A DNA stretch of 64,000 nucleotides, from positions 248,001-312,000 of the forward strand of contig NZ_JAMLJJ010000002.1 of assembly GCF_023736155.1 (NCBI RefSeq), written 5' to 3'. Made by a program: the position numbers and the translations under genes. The notes beneath the pieces were generated by a model. That model was not told where the DNA came from. It searched no databases and saw only the letters and a list, made by a program, of their open reading frames with translations. Shown here piece by piece: positions 15,241 through 23,444 of the stretch (position 1 is its first letter; each line of letters opens with the position of its first letter). This DNA comes from Larsenimonas salina. GTDB taxonomy: Bacteria > Pseudomonadota > Gammaproteobacteria > Pseudomonadales > Halomonadaceae.

Positions 15241-16053
15241 CTAGCGGGGCGCAGTGGTGAGGGCGCGCCAGCGGGCGGGGGTGACGCCGTAGGCGCGCTT
15301 GAACGCTCGGCTCATGTGGCTCTGGTCGGCGAAGCCACTGGTGAGTGCGGCATCGGTGAGCGAGGCGCCGCCGGCGATGCGGCGCTTGGTGTCATCGAGG
15401 CGTCGAAGGGTGAGGTAGCGGTAGGGGCTGGTGCCGTAGAGCGTGCGAAAGTCCCGCGAGAGCGACCAGCGCTCTCGCCCGCTGATCATTTCCAGCGTCT
15501 CGAGGGTGGCGCCGTGAAGGAGGTTGTCGTCCAGGTACTGGCGGGCGCGTTCGGCGGCGAGGTGGTCAAGCGCGTGGCGGCCTTTCGTGGGGCCTGCGTC
15601 ACTGTTGTCGGCCAGCGCCATCGTTAAATCAAACAGGCCGTCGGTTTCTTCGAGCGCGCCGGGGGCATGGTCCATGTCGAGCAGAAGCGTTCGAACGGTG
15701 CGCACGAGCCGGGCGTCGGTCGAGAGGCCGCCGGTCAGAAACGGCAGTGGCCGGCCCTTGAGCATCGCCTGCATCAGCGCGGGCTTTACGTAAAGCATGC
15801 GGTAGAGAAAGCCCTCGGAACAGCCGGCGTGGCCGTCGTGGAGTTCGTCGGGGTGCAGCACGATCACGGTGCCGGGCAGGCTGTGGCAGTGGCTTCTGCG
15901 GTAATGAAAGCTCTGCACGCCCTCGAGCGTAATGCCAATGGCGTAGGTGTCGTGGCGGTGCGGGCTGAAGGCGTGGCCCTGAAACCGGGCCTCGAGCCGC
16001 TCGAGGCGCTCGGTCGGGGCCAGGCGAAACCAGTCTGCGCTCATTGGGGCCAT
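15241..16053 (-). CDS. AraC-family transcriptional regulator
   Basis: From the ATG at 16053, two bases after the stop of the LysE gene, the protein has 270 residues. It has an N-terminal cupin-like sensing domain (HRHDTYAIGITLEGVQSFHYR) and a C-terminal double helix-turn-helix ending in SGFADQSHMSRAFKRAYGVTPARWR. It belongs to the amino-acid-linked branch often found beside LysE exporters and probably controls that neighbour. The frame is open a further 66 codons upstream, but that part overlaps lysE and is unlikely to be coding. An ATG at 16044 is the alternative start. Confidence 0.88.
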   Translation of the reverse strand: MAPMSADWFRLAPTERLERLEARFQGHAFSPHRHDTYAIGITLEGVQSFHYRRSHCHSLPGTVIVLHPDELHDGHAGCSEGFLYRMLYVKPALMQAMLKGRPLPFLTGGLSTDARLVRTVRTLLLDMDHAPGALEETDGLFDLTMALADNSDAGPTKGRHALDHLAAERARQYLDDNLLHGATLETLEMISGRERWSLSRDFRTLYGTSPYRYLTLRRLDDTKRRIAGGASLTDAALTSGFADQSHMSRAFKRAYGVTPARWRALTTAPR

Positions 16054-16055
16054 GT

Positions 16056-16682
16056 TCAGTGCGCCTCGATAATCGGCATCAAAGTGTATTCCAGCAGCAT
16101 CGTGGCCGCCACCAGCACCAAAAGCGCGGCCATCGCACGGTTGAGCACGCGGTAATAGCGCGCGTTGCCAAGCCACTGGGCAAGCCCCTTGCCGGCGGCG
16201 CAGTAAAGCGCAGGCGCCCCGGCACCGCCCAGGGCAATGCCCGCCGACCACAGAATCAGCGCCGTATCGGCAATGCCTCGGCCGGGAAACAAAATGGTGG
16301 TGATCGGCACTACCAAAAGCGAATTCTTGGGATTTAAAAGCTGCATCAGAAAGCCGTCACGAAAGCGCAGCCGGCCGTGATCCACCGGGGGCGACTCGGC
16401 GGTTGAAGAGGCAGGCGACGGCGGCGCGGCCCGGTAGAGGCTGTAGGCCAGATACAGGATGTAGGCGCTGCCAAGCGCTGCGAGGTAGGGCAGGGCCGCG
16501 GCAACCACCAGGCGCTGCCCAGCGTAACCGATCACGAGAAACCAGAGAAAGATCGCAAGGCCCACGCCGCCGAAAAAGCCCAGCGAGCGATACATGGGCC
16601 GTTGAAGGCCGGCGTTGAGCCCAAGCAGATTGACCGGGCCTGGGGTGTACATGACGGTCAGGGCGAACAGCACGATGTTCAT
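16056..16682 (-). CDS. LysE/RhtB-family amino acid exporter
   Basis: The 208-residue protein has six hydrophobic segments and the family start MYTPGPVNLLGLNAGLQR (about 11-28). It also has FLMQLLNPKNSLLVVP in the middle, both typical of LysE/RhtB translocators. It should export an amino acid or a derivative through the inner membrane. It forms a two-gene unit with the AraC regulator, which starts two bases after its stop. The substrate is not known. Confidence 0.88.
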   Translation of the reverse strand: MNIVLFALTVMYTPGPVNLLGLNAGLQRPMYRSLGFFGGVGLAIFLWFLVIGYAGQRLVVAAALPYLAALGSAYILYLAYSLYRAAPPSPASSTAESPPVDHGRLRFRDGFLMQLLNPKNSLLVVPITTILFPGRGIADTALILWSAGIALGGAGAPALYCAAGKGLAQWLGNARYYRVLNRAMAALLVLVAATMLLEYTLMPIIEAH

Positions 16683-16944
16683 GAGGGCCTCGTTCGATGC
16701 GTAAAAGCCCGAGACTAGGCCAGCTCAAACGGCGGGTCTTGAACGATCGTGCATCGAGTGCAAGGCGAACGGCGGCGTTTAAAGAAGAGGCTTTCGTCGA
16801 ATCGACGATTTATCTAGAGCCGCATTCTGCGCGGTGATGTGCCGTTCACACGTCACGTTATGGCGTTGTCTGTCTGATATAGGGTGCAATGTTATCGGCT
16901 GCAGCACCCATGAACGCTGGGTTTTTAACGCGCGTTAACAGTGT
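16683..16944. other. Intergenic region between lysE-like and mntP genes
   Basis: About 260 bases without an open frame that looks coding. It ends with a perfect 14-bp palindrome, TTAACGCGCGTTAA (16925-16938), directly before the candidate riboswitch. GGGTGC..GCACCC (about 16885-16911) can form a further stem. A loose TTGTCT and GATATA pair near 16867-16883 may be part of the mntP promoter. Confidence 0.4.
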
Positions 16945-17016
16945 GTCGTGGGGGTAGGTAATGCACCCGGGGTCAACGGGTGTATCTATCGTCAACTTAG
17001 GTTCCGATGAGAAAGA
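16945..17016 (+). promoter_or_regulatory. Candidate yybP-ykoY manganese riboswitch before mntP
   Basis: The leader contains GGGGGTAG (16950-16957), close to the conserved GGGGAGUAG of this class. A stem follows (ATGCACCCG..CGGGTGTAT), then ATCGTCAAC (16988-16996) and GGTTCCGATGAGA (16999-17011), which resemble the conserved CGUCA and late purine motifs. The gene behind it encodes a manganese exporter, the classic target of this Mn2+ sensor. The match was made by eye and the first motif deviates by one base, so a covariance-model search would be needed to settle it. Confidence 0.55.
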
Positions 17017-17083
17017 GTGTTATTCGTTGATTTTCAGGCAGTTGACGCCGTAGCGTGGTCGAAAACACCAATTGGCAACCCTC

Positions 17084-17656
17084 ATGCGCATCTATTCACT
17101 CTTCTTTCTCGCACTCGCCATGTCGACGGACGCCTTTGCCGCGTCTCTGGCCAAGGGTGCCGACAGCGCCGAGCGTGTTTCCTGGTGGCGGGCGCTTCGT
17201 ATCGGCGCGCTGTTTGGCACCATTGAAGGGCTGACACCGCTACTTGGGTGGGCGGTGGGGTCGATGGCAAGCGTCTACGTGGCCCAGTGGGATCATTGGA
17301 TCGCGTTCGTGCTGCTGGTGGGGCTTGGCGGCAAGATGGTGGTCGATACCCAGCGCCGCCAGGTGCCGTGTGAGGACTGCAGCTGCAAATTGTCGAAGCG
17401 CTGGTGGACATTGCCGCTGCTTGCGTTGGCAACGAGCCTGGACGCGCTGATCGTGGGCGTCAGCCTGAGTTTTGCAGGCGTCAACATCGGCTATGCGGCG
17501 CTGGCCATCGGTTTGACCACGGCGGTGATGGTCACGTTCGGTGTGGTGCTGGGCGGTATGGCCGGGCGGTTCATCGGCAAGAAGGCGGAGCTTTTTGGTG
17601 GGTTGATGCTGATCGCGATCGGCACCAGCATTCTGTATCAGCACCTTTCTCAGTAG
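17084..17656 (+). CDS. mntP: Manganese efflux pump MntP
   Basis: The 190-residue protein has six transmembrane helices in two related halves. It carries the MntP signatures MSTDAFAASLAKG (D16 in helix 1), HWIAFVLLVGLGGKM and ATSLDALIVGVSLSF (D120 in helix 4). It exports Mn2+ and protects against manganese overload. A CEDCSC motif (C96, C99, C101) sits in the central cytosolic loop, which the E. coli protein lacks. I chose the ATG at 17084, matching the E. coli N-terminus; a TTG at 17072 is possible. Expression is probably controlled by the leader RNA. Confidence 0.92.
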   Translation: MRIYSLFFLALAMSTDAFAASLAKGADSAERVSWWRALRIGALFGTIEGLTPLLGWAVGSMASVYVAQWDHWIAFVLLVGLGGKMVVDTQRRQVPCEDCSCKLSKRWWTLPLLALATSLDALIVGVSLSFAGVNIGYAALAIGLTTAVMVTFGVVLGGMAGRFIGKKAELFGGLMLIAIGTSILYQHLSQ

Positions 17657-17691
17657 GTTTCTCAGTAGGTTTCCCGGCAGTTTCCCAGTAG
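17646..17691 (+). repeat. Short tandem repeat spanning the mntP stop codon
   Basis: TTTCTCAGTAGG occurs twice in exact tandem (17646-17657, 17658-17669). Two degenerate 11-base copies follow, TTTCCCGGCAG (17670-17680) and TTTCCCAGTAG (17681-17691). The first copy contains the mntP stop codon TAG. Confidence 0.75.
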
Positions 17692-18024
17692 CTTTTTTAA
17701 TTGAACAGTTGTACGAAAAAAATTGTTCAACTCTTGTTGAAAAATAGCACATTCACCGGTTTCTCATGGAAAGCATAACATAGGTTAAGTTTCTGCTTTG
17801 AAAAGAGAAATTGGGTGAATTTTTCCTTGCACATGACTTATACAAAATCCATAGTGTCCGGGCTGCGCCAGATAGGGAATTGGCGAACCGGGAACACAGG
17901 GAAGTGACGGAGTTCACTCGGTCATCAGAAATGATGATGTTCGTCAGGGAAGACGACCCGGTGGATAGGTTGGTAAGGATGCCCGGCACCAAAAGAGACC
18001 ATGACGAGACAAGGAGTGTTTCAG
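17692..18024. other. AT-rich leader of the zinc-ribbon gene
   Basis: About 330 bases with an inverted repeat TTGAACA (17701-17707) / TGTTCAA (17724-17730) that may help end mntP transcription, followed by AT-rich sequence. The promoter of the gene at 18025 must be here. I see no open frame with a ribosome site. Confidence 0.4.
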
Positions 18025-18270
18025 ATGGATTACGAACTCTATTGCCACCAGTGCGGTAGCGAAGCCGTCGGGAATACGACGGACTTGATGGTCGACCAGA
18101 CCGTCGACTGCACCAAGTGCAACACGTTCCTGAGCACCATCGCCGATCTCGAGAACCGGCCGATGGGTGTCGACGAGACACAGCCTAAGGATCTTTCCAG
18201 CAAGCTTTCGCGCCAGATGGCGTGCGAAGCGGCCCATATTCGAAAGCATTTGAGCCAGCCTGTGAGCTAA
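18025..18270 (+). CDS. Small zinc-ribbon-like protein, function unknown
   Basis: The 81-residue protein has two CxxC pairs, C7-x2-C10 (CHQC) and C29-x2-C32 (CTKC), that should bind one zinc ion in a ribbon fold. A charged helical tail without cysteines in metal spacing follows. AAGGAG (18011-18016) lies 8 bases before the ATG at 18025, which settles the start. The gene stands alone and ends at a very strong hairpin. I do not recognise a named family; small zinc ribbons often bind RNA or protein partners. Confidence 0.7.
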   Translation: MDYELYCHQCGSEAVGNTTDLMVDQTVDCTKCNTFLSTIADLENRPMGVDETQPKDLSSKLSRQMACEAAHIRKHLSQPVS

Positions 18271-18302
18271 GCTCGAATCGAGACAGTCAAGCGTTAGACG
18301 AT

Positions 18303-18334
18303 GATCGGCCGTCAGGGAAACCTGACGGCCGATC
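18303..18334. terminator. Perfect 14-bp hairpin with GAAA tetraloop between convergent genes
   Basis: GATCGGCCGTCAGG (18303-18316), loop GAAA, CCTGACGGCCGATC (18321-18334). The stem is unusually long and GC-rich, and it has no T-run on either side. It can act as a transcript end barrier for both the zinc-ribbon gene and the convergent PilZ gene. Confidence 0.7.
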
Positions 18335-18402
18335 GCGTAGTACGGCCCTGTATTTTCCTCATGCCTTTCTGACAGCCTTCTCAATGAAGGTGCAGGGTGG
18401 CC

Positions 18403-20172
18403 TCAGTAAGGCTCGAGCCCGTAATCGTGCGGGCGGGCCGAGCAGGCAATCTCCCCCATCTGATCGAAATCGACCCGAGAGAGAATCGTGCTCAGGGCGC
18501 CTTCTGAATCATTGAGGTTCTTGACCACATGCACCTGAGTTGGCTCACCTCGGGCATCCACGCTCATTACCCACGCAAGAAACCCGCGCGAGAAATAGAC
18601 CAGGCTCCCGATGGGGTAGACGCCGTGGCGCTGCACGTAGCGAATCACACAGTTCGGGTCGTAGACATCACCCTGGGCATAAATGGCGCGGTAGGCTTCC
18701 AGCGGGATGATGTCGGCCTGAGTGCGGGTAAACGGCCTCAGCAGCACATTGACCCGCTTCACCACGTTGAAGAGCTTCACAATGCGGGTGATCGTGTCGT
18801 CGTCGGTGCCCCAGCCCGGCGCCTCGCCCAGCGGCGAGTGCTGGCCAACCGCGATCATCCGGTGAATCAAGGGGTCGTTGAGCCAGTGTTCCTGTGCGAT
18901 GCGCTCATAAAGCCGTGCCCGGTGGCCATCAAGCCTGCGCTTTTGTGTGTCGGTCAGCTCGCACTGAAGTGAGGGCATCGATTCATCGATCATGAGCGGC
19001 TTGCCCAGATTGTGAAGCATGGCGCCAAGGATGGCGTTGCGGGCGTGGGCAATCAGGGCCGGGTCGGCAAGCACCAGGTCACCGAGCTGCATGGCGCTTC
19101 GAAGCGCCTGCTGCAACAGCGGCGGTTCATCCGTCAGACAGCAGATGGCGTACAGGCTTTGATGCGGCTTGCGCTCAAGCATGTGAATCATTGTTTCGGC
19201 GCAGTCGATCAGTGAGGCCTTGGGCAGTGGCTCGTCGTTTCGTACCGCGATCAGGTTGCCGTGCATGCGCCGCGCCACTTCACGCATCGCGCGAAGCAGT
19301 GGAAGGGTCGGGTGTTCTTCACTGGTGGCATGCGCCGCATCGCCGGGGCTGTAGCTGCTCTTGAAGAGTTCGGAGCTGTGCGCGGCCCGTGAGTTCATGC
19401 CAAGGCGAAGCGCCAGCTCGCTTTCCATTTCGTTAAGCACGTACTTTAGCTGGCGCACGACCTCATTGTCGGGCGCGTCGAACTCGATGCCAAGGTGCGC
19501 GAAGTGGGTGCGCCCGGCCTGATGCAGGTGGCTGATCTTGCCGGTGGTGGTGATGCTTTCGCCATTGGGAAACTCGAGCACCACTTCATGCAGCGCCATT
19601 CCGACCTGAAGGGTCAGGCTTTCCGACAGCGGCAGCTCCACCATGCACCCACCGAGTGAGAGGTTGCAGGGCTCGGCCTTGATAACGGCGTCATTGGCGT
19701 AGGGGCGAAGAAAGGTGTTGGCGTGCAGGCCTTGAATGAAGGGCACGCGCATTTCGCCGCGTTTGGTGGTGCTGAAAAACGAATTGGGGAGCGTGCACCG
19801 AAGCACGGTGCCGTGATCGAGCTGCGCCAAGGCGAGCGGTTGCACTTCGTCAAAGCGCAGATGCTCGGCGCGGGCGTGATTCGTTGCGGGCTGGCGCACT
19901 TCGAGGATCAGGCTGCCCTGTTTCAGGGTGCGCTCGGTGAGCGTGGCCTCGAATTCGATCAGCTCGAGCGAGAGGGTCTTGTCGTGTTCGTTGACCTGCG
20001 TGATACGGCCGACCATCGGCAGCTTGGCGCTGTCCATCAGGATCGACACCTCACGCTTCTCATGGGCCAGCGTTTCAAGCTTTGAAAGGATGCGCTTTAA
20101 ATTGTCATCGGCAATCGGCGGCGTCGTGGCGTTTGTTGTCGCATCAGAGGGGTCTGACAGGAATTTATGCAT
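18403..20172 (-). CDS. PilZ-domain protein with degenerate HD-type domain
   Basis: The 589-residue protein starts with a YcgR-N-like beta domain (about 25-125). It is followed by a PilZ domain (about 130-260) with the c-di-GMP binding motifs KRGEMR (RxxxR-like) and NLSLGGC (D/NxSxxG). The second half (about 330-570) looks like an HD-GYP relative. The metal motif reads LHNLGK instead of HDxGK, and the HHExxDGxGYP motif is absent, so phosphodiesterase activity is unlikely. It is probably a c-di-GMP effector in the cytosol. It is a single gene with an inverted repeat (20203-20219) close to its start. Confidence 0.8.
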   Translation of the reverse strand: MHKFLSDPSDATTNATTPPIADDNLKRILSKLETLAHEKREVSILMDSAKLPMVGRITQVNEHDKTLSLELIEFEATLTERTLKQGSLILEVRQPATNHARAEHLRFDEVQPLALAQLDHGTVLRCTLPNSFFSTTKRGEMRVPFIQGLHANTFLRPYANDAVIKAEPCNLSLGGCMVELPLSESLTLQVGMALHEVVLEFPNGESITTTGKISHLHQAGRTHFAHLGIEFDAPDNEVVRQLKYVLNEMESELALRLGMNSRAAHSSELFKSSYSPGDAAHATSEEHPTLPLLRAMREVARRMHGNLIAVRNDEPLPKASLIDCAETMIHMLERKPHQSLYAICCLTDEPPLLQQALRSAMQLGDLVLADPALIAHARNAILGAMLHNLGKPLMIDESMPSLQCELTDTQKRRLDGHRARLYERIAQEHWLNDPLIHRMIAVGQHSPLGEAPGWGTDDDTITRIVKLFNVVKRVNVLLRPFTRTQADIIPLEAYRAIYAQGDVYDPNCVIRYVQRHGVYPIGSLVYFSRGFLAWVMSVDARGEPTQVHVVKNLNDSEGALSTILSRVDFDQMGEIACSARPHDYGLEPY

Positions 20173-20202
20173 CGCGCGATCTTTTTTTGAATGAAGCTGC
20201 TT

Positions 20203-20219
20203 ACGACCCGGTGGGTCGT
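20203..20219. promoter_or_regulatory. Dyad between the PilZ and arsR genes
   Basis: ACGACCC (20203-20209), spacer GGT, GGGTCGT (20213-20219) is a perfect dyad about 30 bases before the PilZ-protein start. Related half-sites GTACGACAGG (about 20237) and CGGTCGTATG (about 20262) follow in the same divergent region. This is a possible operator. Confidence 0.35.
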
Positions 20220-20374
20220 GCTTTAAAAGCGCCTGCCGTACGACAGGGTTTTTTTAAATCAACGGTCGTATGGGTGATTTTCTTGAACGTGGGGTGGGTA
20301 CTCTCTGAGAAAGGCGGTTGCATGCCGTGGGCTATTTCTATACGTTTGGAATTAATTTCGATGAGTTTGGAAAT

Positions 20375-20806
20375 ATGGAAATAAACGACGCGACAGCGAT
20401 CTTTGGGGCGCTTGCCCAGCCCACGCGGCTCAACATTGTGCGGCTGTTGATTCGCCGCGAACCAGACGGCGCCGCGGCCGGTGACATCGCCCGCGCGCTC
20501 GAGGTGCCGAACGCGACGCTTTCAGCGCACCTCAAGGTGCTGACCCAAGCCGGGCTGGTCGCACCGCGCCGCGAGAGCCGCTCGATCATTTACCGGGCGG
20601 AGCTTTCAGCGATCGAGGCGCTGATCGGGTTTCTGCTGCGCGACTGCTGCGCGGGCGACCCGAGCATTTGCGGCCCGCTGATGGCCTCGCTGAGCGAGAC
20701 AGCGCCCGAGTGCGCTTCATCCGACACGCCTTCTTTCGATTCCACGTCTTCCACCCCCTTGTCTTCCAATCCCTCATCTTCCAAGCCAACCCCCACGGAG
20801 ACCTGA
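20375..20806 (+). CDS. arsR: ArsR-type arsenical-responsive repressor
   Basis: The 143-residue protein is a SmtB/ArsR winged-helix repressor: the helix-turn-helix VPNATLSAHLKVLTQAGLV lies at about 44-62 and the wing RRESRSIIYRAE at about 65-76. Cysteines C91, C92 and C99 (RDCCAGDPSIC) sit behind the DNA-binding domain, where several proteobacterial ArsR proteins bind As(III). The C-terminus is a Ser/Thr/Pro-rich tail. I took the ATG at 20375; the frame is open 19 codons further upstream. It heads the arsRCHB operon and probably represses it until arsenite binds. Confidence 0.88.
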   Translation: MEINDATAIFGALAQPTRLNIVRLLIRREPDGAAAGDIARALEVPNATLSAHLKVLTQAGLVAPRRESRSIIYRAELSAIEALIGFLLRDCCAGDPSICGPLMASLSETAPECASSDTPSFDSTSSTPLSSNPSSSKPTPTET

Positions 20807-20809
20807 CCC

Positions 20810-21223
20810 ATGCTGTGTGTGATCTACCACAACCCCGACTGCGGCACCTCGCGCAATACGCTTGCGATACTGCGTGACTCAGGCGTTGAGCCCCACGTCA
20901 TCGAGTATCTTAAAACGCCGCCGAGCCGCGAAATGCTGGTGTCGCTGCTTGCCGGGATGCAGATCACCCCGCGTGAGCTGCTGCGCCAGAAGGGCACGCC
21001 CTACGACACCCTCGGCCTTGCCGACGAATCCATCACCGACGACGCCCTGATCGATGCCATGGTCGAGCACCCGCTGCTGATCAACCGCCCGATCGTGGTG
21101 ACGGAAAACGGCGCGCGCCTGTGCCGGCCGTCGGAGGCCGTGTTCGAGCTGCTGCCGAACCCGGTTTCGAGCTTCACCAAGGAAGACGGCGAGACGGTAA
21201 GCCCGGGCGAGGGCGGTGCATGA
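20810..21223 (+). CDS. arsC: Arsenate reductase, glutaredoxin-coupled
   Basis: The 137-residue protein has the catalytic cysteine C11 in [10 protein letters not shown] and the conserved [18 protein letters not shown] segment. Both are typical of ArsC that reduces arsenate to arsenite with glutaredoxin and glutathione. It starts three bases after arsR, and its stop overlaps the start of arsH. The arsenite formed is the substrate of the ArsB pump encoded downstream. Confidence 0.93.
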   Translation: MLCVIYHNPDCGTSRNTLAILRDSGVEPHVIEYLKTPPSREMLVSLLAGMQITPRELLRQKGTPYDTLGLADESITDDALIDAMVEHPLLINRPIVVTENGARLCRPSEAVFELLPNPVSSFTKEDGETVSPGEGGA

Positions 21224-21939
21224 GCCTTGATACGTCAAAGCTTCCGGCCATTGATGCCGACGAGCTTCACCCGATCGATGTCAGGGCGCTGGCCGGCCCC
21301 GGTGACCCGGGCCATCCGCCGCGGATTCTGGTGCTCTATGGGTCGCTCCGCGAACGGTCCTATTCTCGCTTTCTCGCCGAAGAGGCCGGGCGGCTGTTGG
21401 AAGCGCTGGGCTGTGAGGTGCGCACCTTCGATCCCACCGATCTGCCGCTGCCCGATGAGGCCAACGCCGAGCACCCGAAGGTAGTGATGCTTCGCGAACT
21501 TGCGATGTGGAGCGAGGGCATGGTGTGGGTCAGCCCCGAGCGCCACGGCGCGATGACGGCGGTCATGAAGGCCCAGATCGACTGGCTGCCGCTCGCGCTG
21601 GGCGGGGTGCGCCCGACCCAGGGCAAGACGCTTGCCGTGATGGAGGTCTCCGGGGGCAGTCAGAGCTTCAACGCGGTCAATCAGCTTCGCATTCTCGGGC
21701 GCTGGATGCGGATGGTGACCATCCCCAATCAGTCGTCGGTGCCGAAGGCGTTCAACGAGTTCGATGATACGGGCCGCATGCGCGCGTCCCCGCTTTATCA
21801 GCGGGTGGTCGATGTCTGTGAGGAACTTACGAAATTCACCCTGATGGTGCGCGGGCGCAGTGAGTACCTGACCGCGCGCTATTCCGAACGGGTGGAAAGC
21901 GCTGAGGCGCTTTCAGCGCGGGTCAACCAATCGACGTAG
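21220..21939 (+). CDS. arsH: ArsH, NADPH-dependent FMN reductase of arsenic resistance
   Basis: The 239-residue protein begins at an ATG that overlaps the arsC stop (ATGA). It is a flavodoxin-like FMN protein with [14 protein letters not shown] (about 38-51), [18 protein letters not shown] and [14 protein letters not shown]. ArsH oxidises trivalent organoarsenicals and reduces quinones or azo dyes in known cases. The length and the long N-terminal extension fit the family. A set of three 31-bp repeats separates it from arsB. Confidence 0.92.
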   Translation: MSLDTSKLPAIDADELHPIDVRALAGPGDPGHPPRILVLYGSLRERSYSRFLAEEAGRLLEALGCEVRTFDPTDLPLPDEANAEHPKVVMLRELAMWSEGMVWVSPERHGAMTAVMKAQIDWLPLALGGVRPTQGKTLAVMEVSGGSQSFNAVNQLRILGRWMRMVTIPNQSSVPKAFNEFDDTGRMRASPLYQRVVDVCEELTKFTLMVRGRSEYLTARYSERVESAEALSARVNQST

Positions 21940-21946
21940 TGCGTGA

Positions 21947-22039
21947 GTGACGCTCCGGCATATCCGGGGCATTTTGCGTAACGCCCCGTCATATCGGGGG
22001 CATTTTGCGTGACGCCCCGGCATACCGGGGCATTTCAGG
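21947..22039 (+). repeat. Three tandem 31-bp hairpin repeats between arsH and arsB
   Basis: The units are 21947-21977, 21978-22008 and 22009-22039, with no spacer. Each holds a small stem-loop of the form GCCCCG-NNNNNN-CGGGGC followed by CATTTTGC or CATTTCAGG. Where a unit differs from the others the stem is kept by G-U pairing or an extra G, so the hairpin rather than the exact sequence seems conserved. The last unit ends in the ribosome site region of arsB. Confidence 0.85.
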
Positions 22040-22049
22040 AGCAGAGCAC

Positions 22050-23354
22050 ATGCTTGCCTTCGCACTTTTTCTGATCACGCTGATATTGGTGATCTGGCAG
22101 CCCAGGGGGCTTGGCATCGGCTGGAGCGCGCTGGGTGGGGCGGTGGTTGCCCTGGCAACCGGCGTGGTCGACTGGGGCGATGTGGCCTACGTCTGGCACA
22201 TCGTCTGGGACGCAACGCTTACGTTCGTTGCCTTGATCATCATTTCGCTGATTCTCGATGAGGCCGGCTTTTTTGCCTGGGCGGCGCTGCACATCGCCCG
22301 CTGGGGCGGTGGCAGCGGCCGACGGCTCTTTCCCCTGATCGTGGTGCTTGGCGCCGTGATTGCGGCGCTGTTTGCCAACGACGGCGCGGCGCTCCTGCTT
22401 ACCCCGATCGTGATCGCGATTCTGGCGCGTCTTCAGGTGCCACCGCCGGCGGCGCTTGCGTTCATTATCGCCACCGGCTTCGTTGCCGACACCACCAGCC
22501 TTCCGCTGGTGATCTCGAACCTGGTCAATATTGTCAGCGCCAACTACTTCGAGCTGGGGTTTGCCGAATACGCGCAGGTGATGGTGCCGGTCGATCTGGT
22601 CGCGCTTGCGGCCACGCTTCTCGTGCTGTGGCTCTATTTCCGCCGGGTGATTCCAGCCCGCTACGACCAGACGCGCCTTGAATCGCCGCGGGCCGCGATC
22701 AAGGACATGCGGGTATTTCGGGCGGCGTTTCCGCTGATCGGGGTGCTGTTGGTGGCGCTCTTTGTCACCGCGCGCTGGGACGTGCCGTTTTCGCTGATCA
22801 TGGGGCTCGGGGCGCTTTTCCTGATCGCGATTGCGGCCCGGGTCGGGCGCCGCGAGGCGCGGGTGATTCCCCTCGGTGAGGTCATGCGTGGCGCGCCATG
22901 GCAGATCGTTCTGTTCTCGCTTGGCATGTATCTGGTGGTCTACGGGCTTGGCAATGCCTGGCTGACCGACGCGGCCGCCTCGGTCATGACCTGGCTGGGC
23001 GGGCAGGGGCTGGTGGTCGCAACCCTTGGCACCGGTGTGCTCTCGGCGGTGCTGGCATCAGTCATGAACAACATGCCGTCAACGCTTGTGGGGGCGCTTG
23101 CGATCGATCACGCGCAGGTTGCGCCGCTCGTTCGCGAGCTGATGGTCTACGCCAACGTCATCGGCAATGATCTGGGGCCGAAGTTCACCCCGATCGGGAG
23201 CCTTGCAACGCTTTTGTGGCTGCATGTGCTGGCAGGCAAGGGCCATCGGATCAGCTGGGGGCAGTACATGAAGGTCGGTTTGATCATCACGCCGCCGGTG
23301 CTTCTGGCAACGCTTGTGGCGTTGTCGCTGTGGGCGCCGGTGGTGCTCAGGTAG
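22050..23354 (+). CDS. arsB: Arsenite efflux permease of the ArsB/CitM (ion transporter) superfamily
   Basis: The 434-residue protein has about 12 hydrophobic segments. Family motifs include [52 protein letters not shown] and [19 protein letters not shown]. It expels arsenite and antimonite from the cytosol using the membrane potential, or with an ArsA ATPase (not seen here). I chose the ATG at 22050 with AGGAGC upstream; the longer frame would begin inside the repeats. It is the last gene of the ars operon and is followed by a terminator. Confidence 0.92.
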   Translation: MLAFALFLITLILVIWQPRGLGIGWSALGGAVVALATGVVDWGDVAYVWHIVWDATLTFVALIIISLILDEAGFFAWAALHIARWGGGSGRRLFPLIVVLGAVIAALFANDGAALLLTPIVIAILARLQVPPPAALAFIIATGFVADTTSLPLVISNLVNIVSANYFELGFAEYAQVMVPVDLVALAATLLVLWLYFRRVIPARYDQTRLESPRAAIKDMRVFRAAFPLIGVLLVALFVTARWDVPFSLIMGLGALFLIAIAARVGRREARVIPLGEVMRGAPWQIVLFSLGMYLVVYGLGNAWLTDAAASVMTWLGGQGLVVATLGTGVLSAVLASVMNNMPSTLVGALAIDHAQVAPLVRELMVYANVIGNDLGPKFTPIGSLATLLWLHVLAGKGHRISWGQYMKVGLIITPPVLLATLVALSLWAPVVLR

Positions 23355-23395
23355 ACCAGCGCTTGGCGTGGCGGCGAGTCTGAGCCATGGTGAGA

Positions 23396-23424
23396 GACCG
23401 GCCCGGTGGTGTGGCCGGTCTTTT
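23396..23424 (+). terminator. Terminator of the ars operon
   Basis: GACCGGCC (23396-23403), loop CGGTGGTGT, GGCCGGTC (23413-23420), then TTTT. The glutathione transferase gene begins only 20 bases later. Confidence 0.75.
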
Positions 23425-23444
23425 ACGCTCATTCAGGAGGCTCC

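Noticed and set aside
21947-22039. CRISPR array
   Set aside because: The three repeats are directly joined with no unique spacers, and no cas gene is near.
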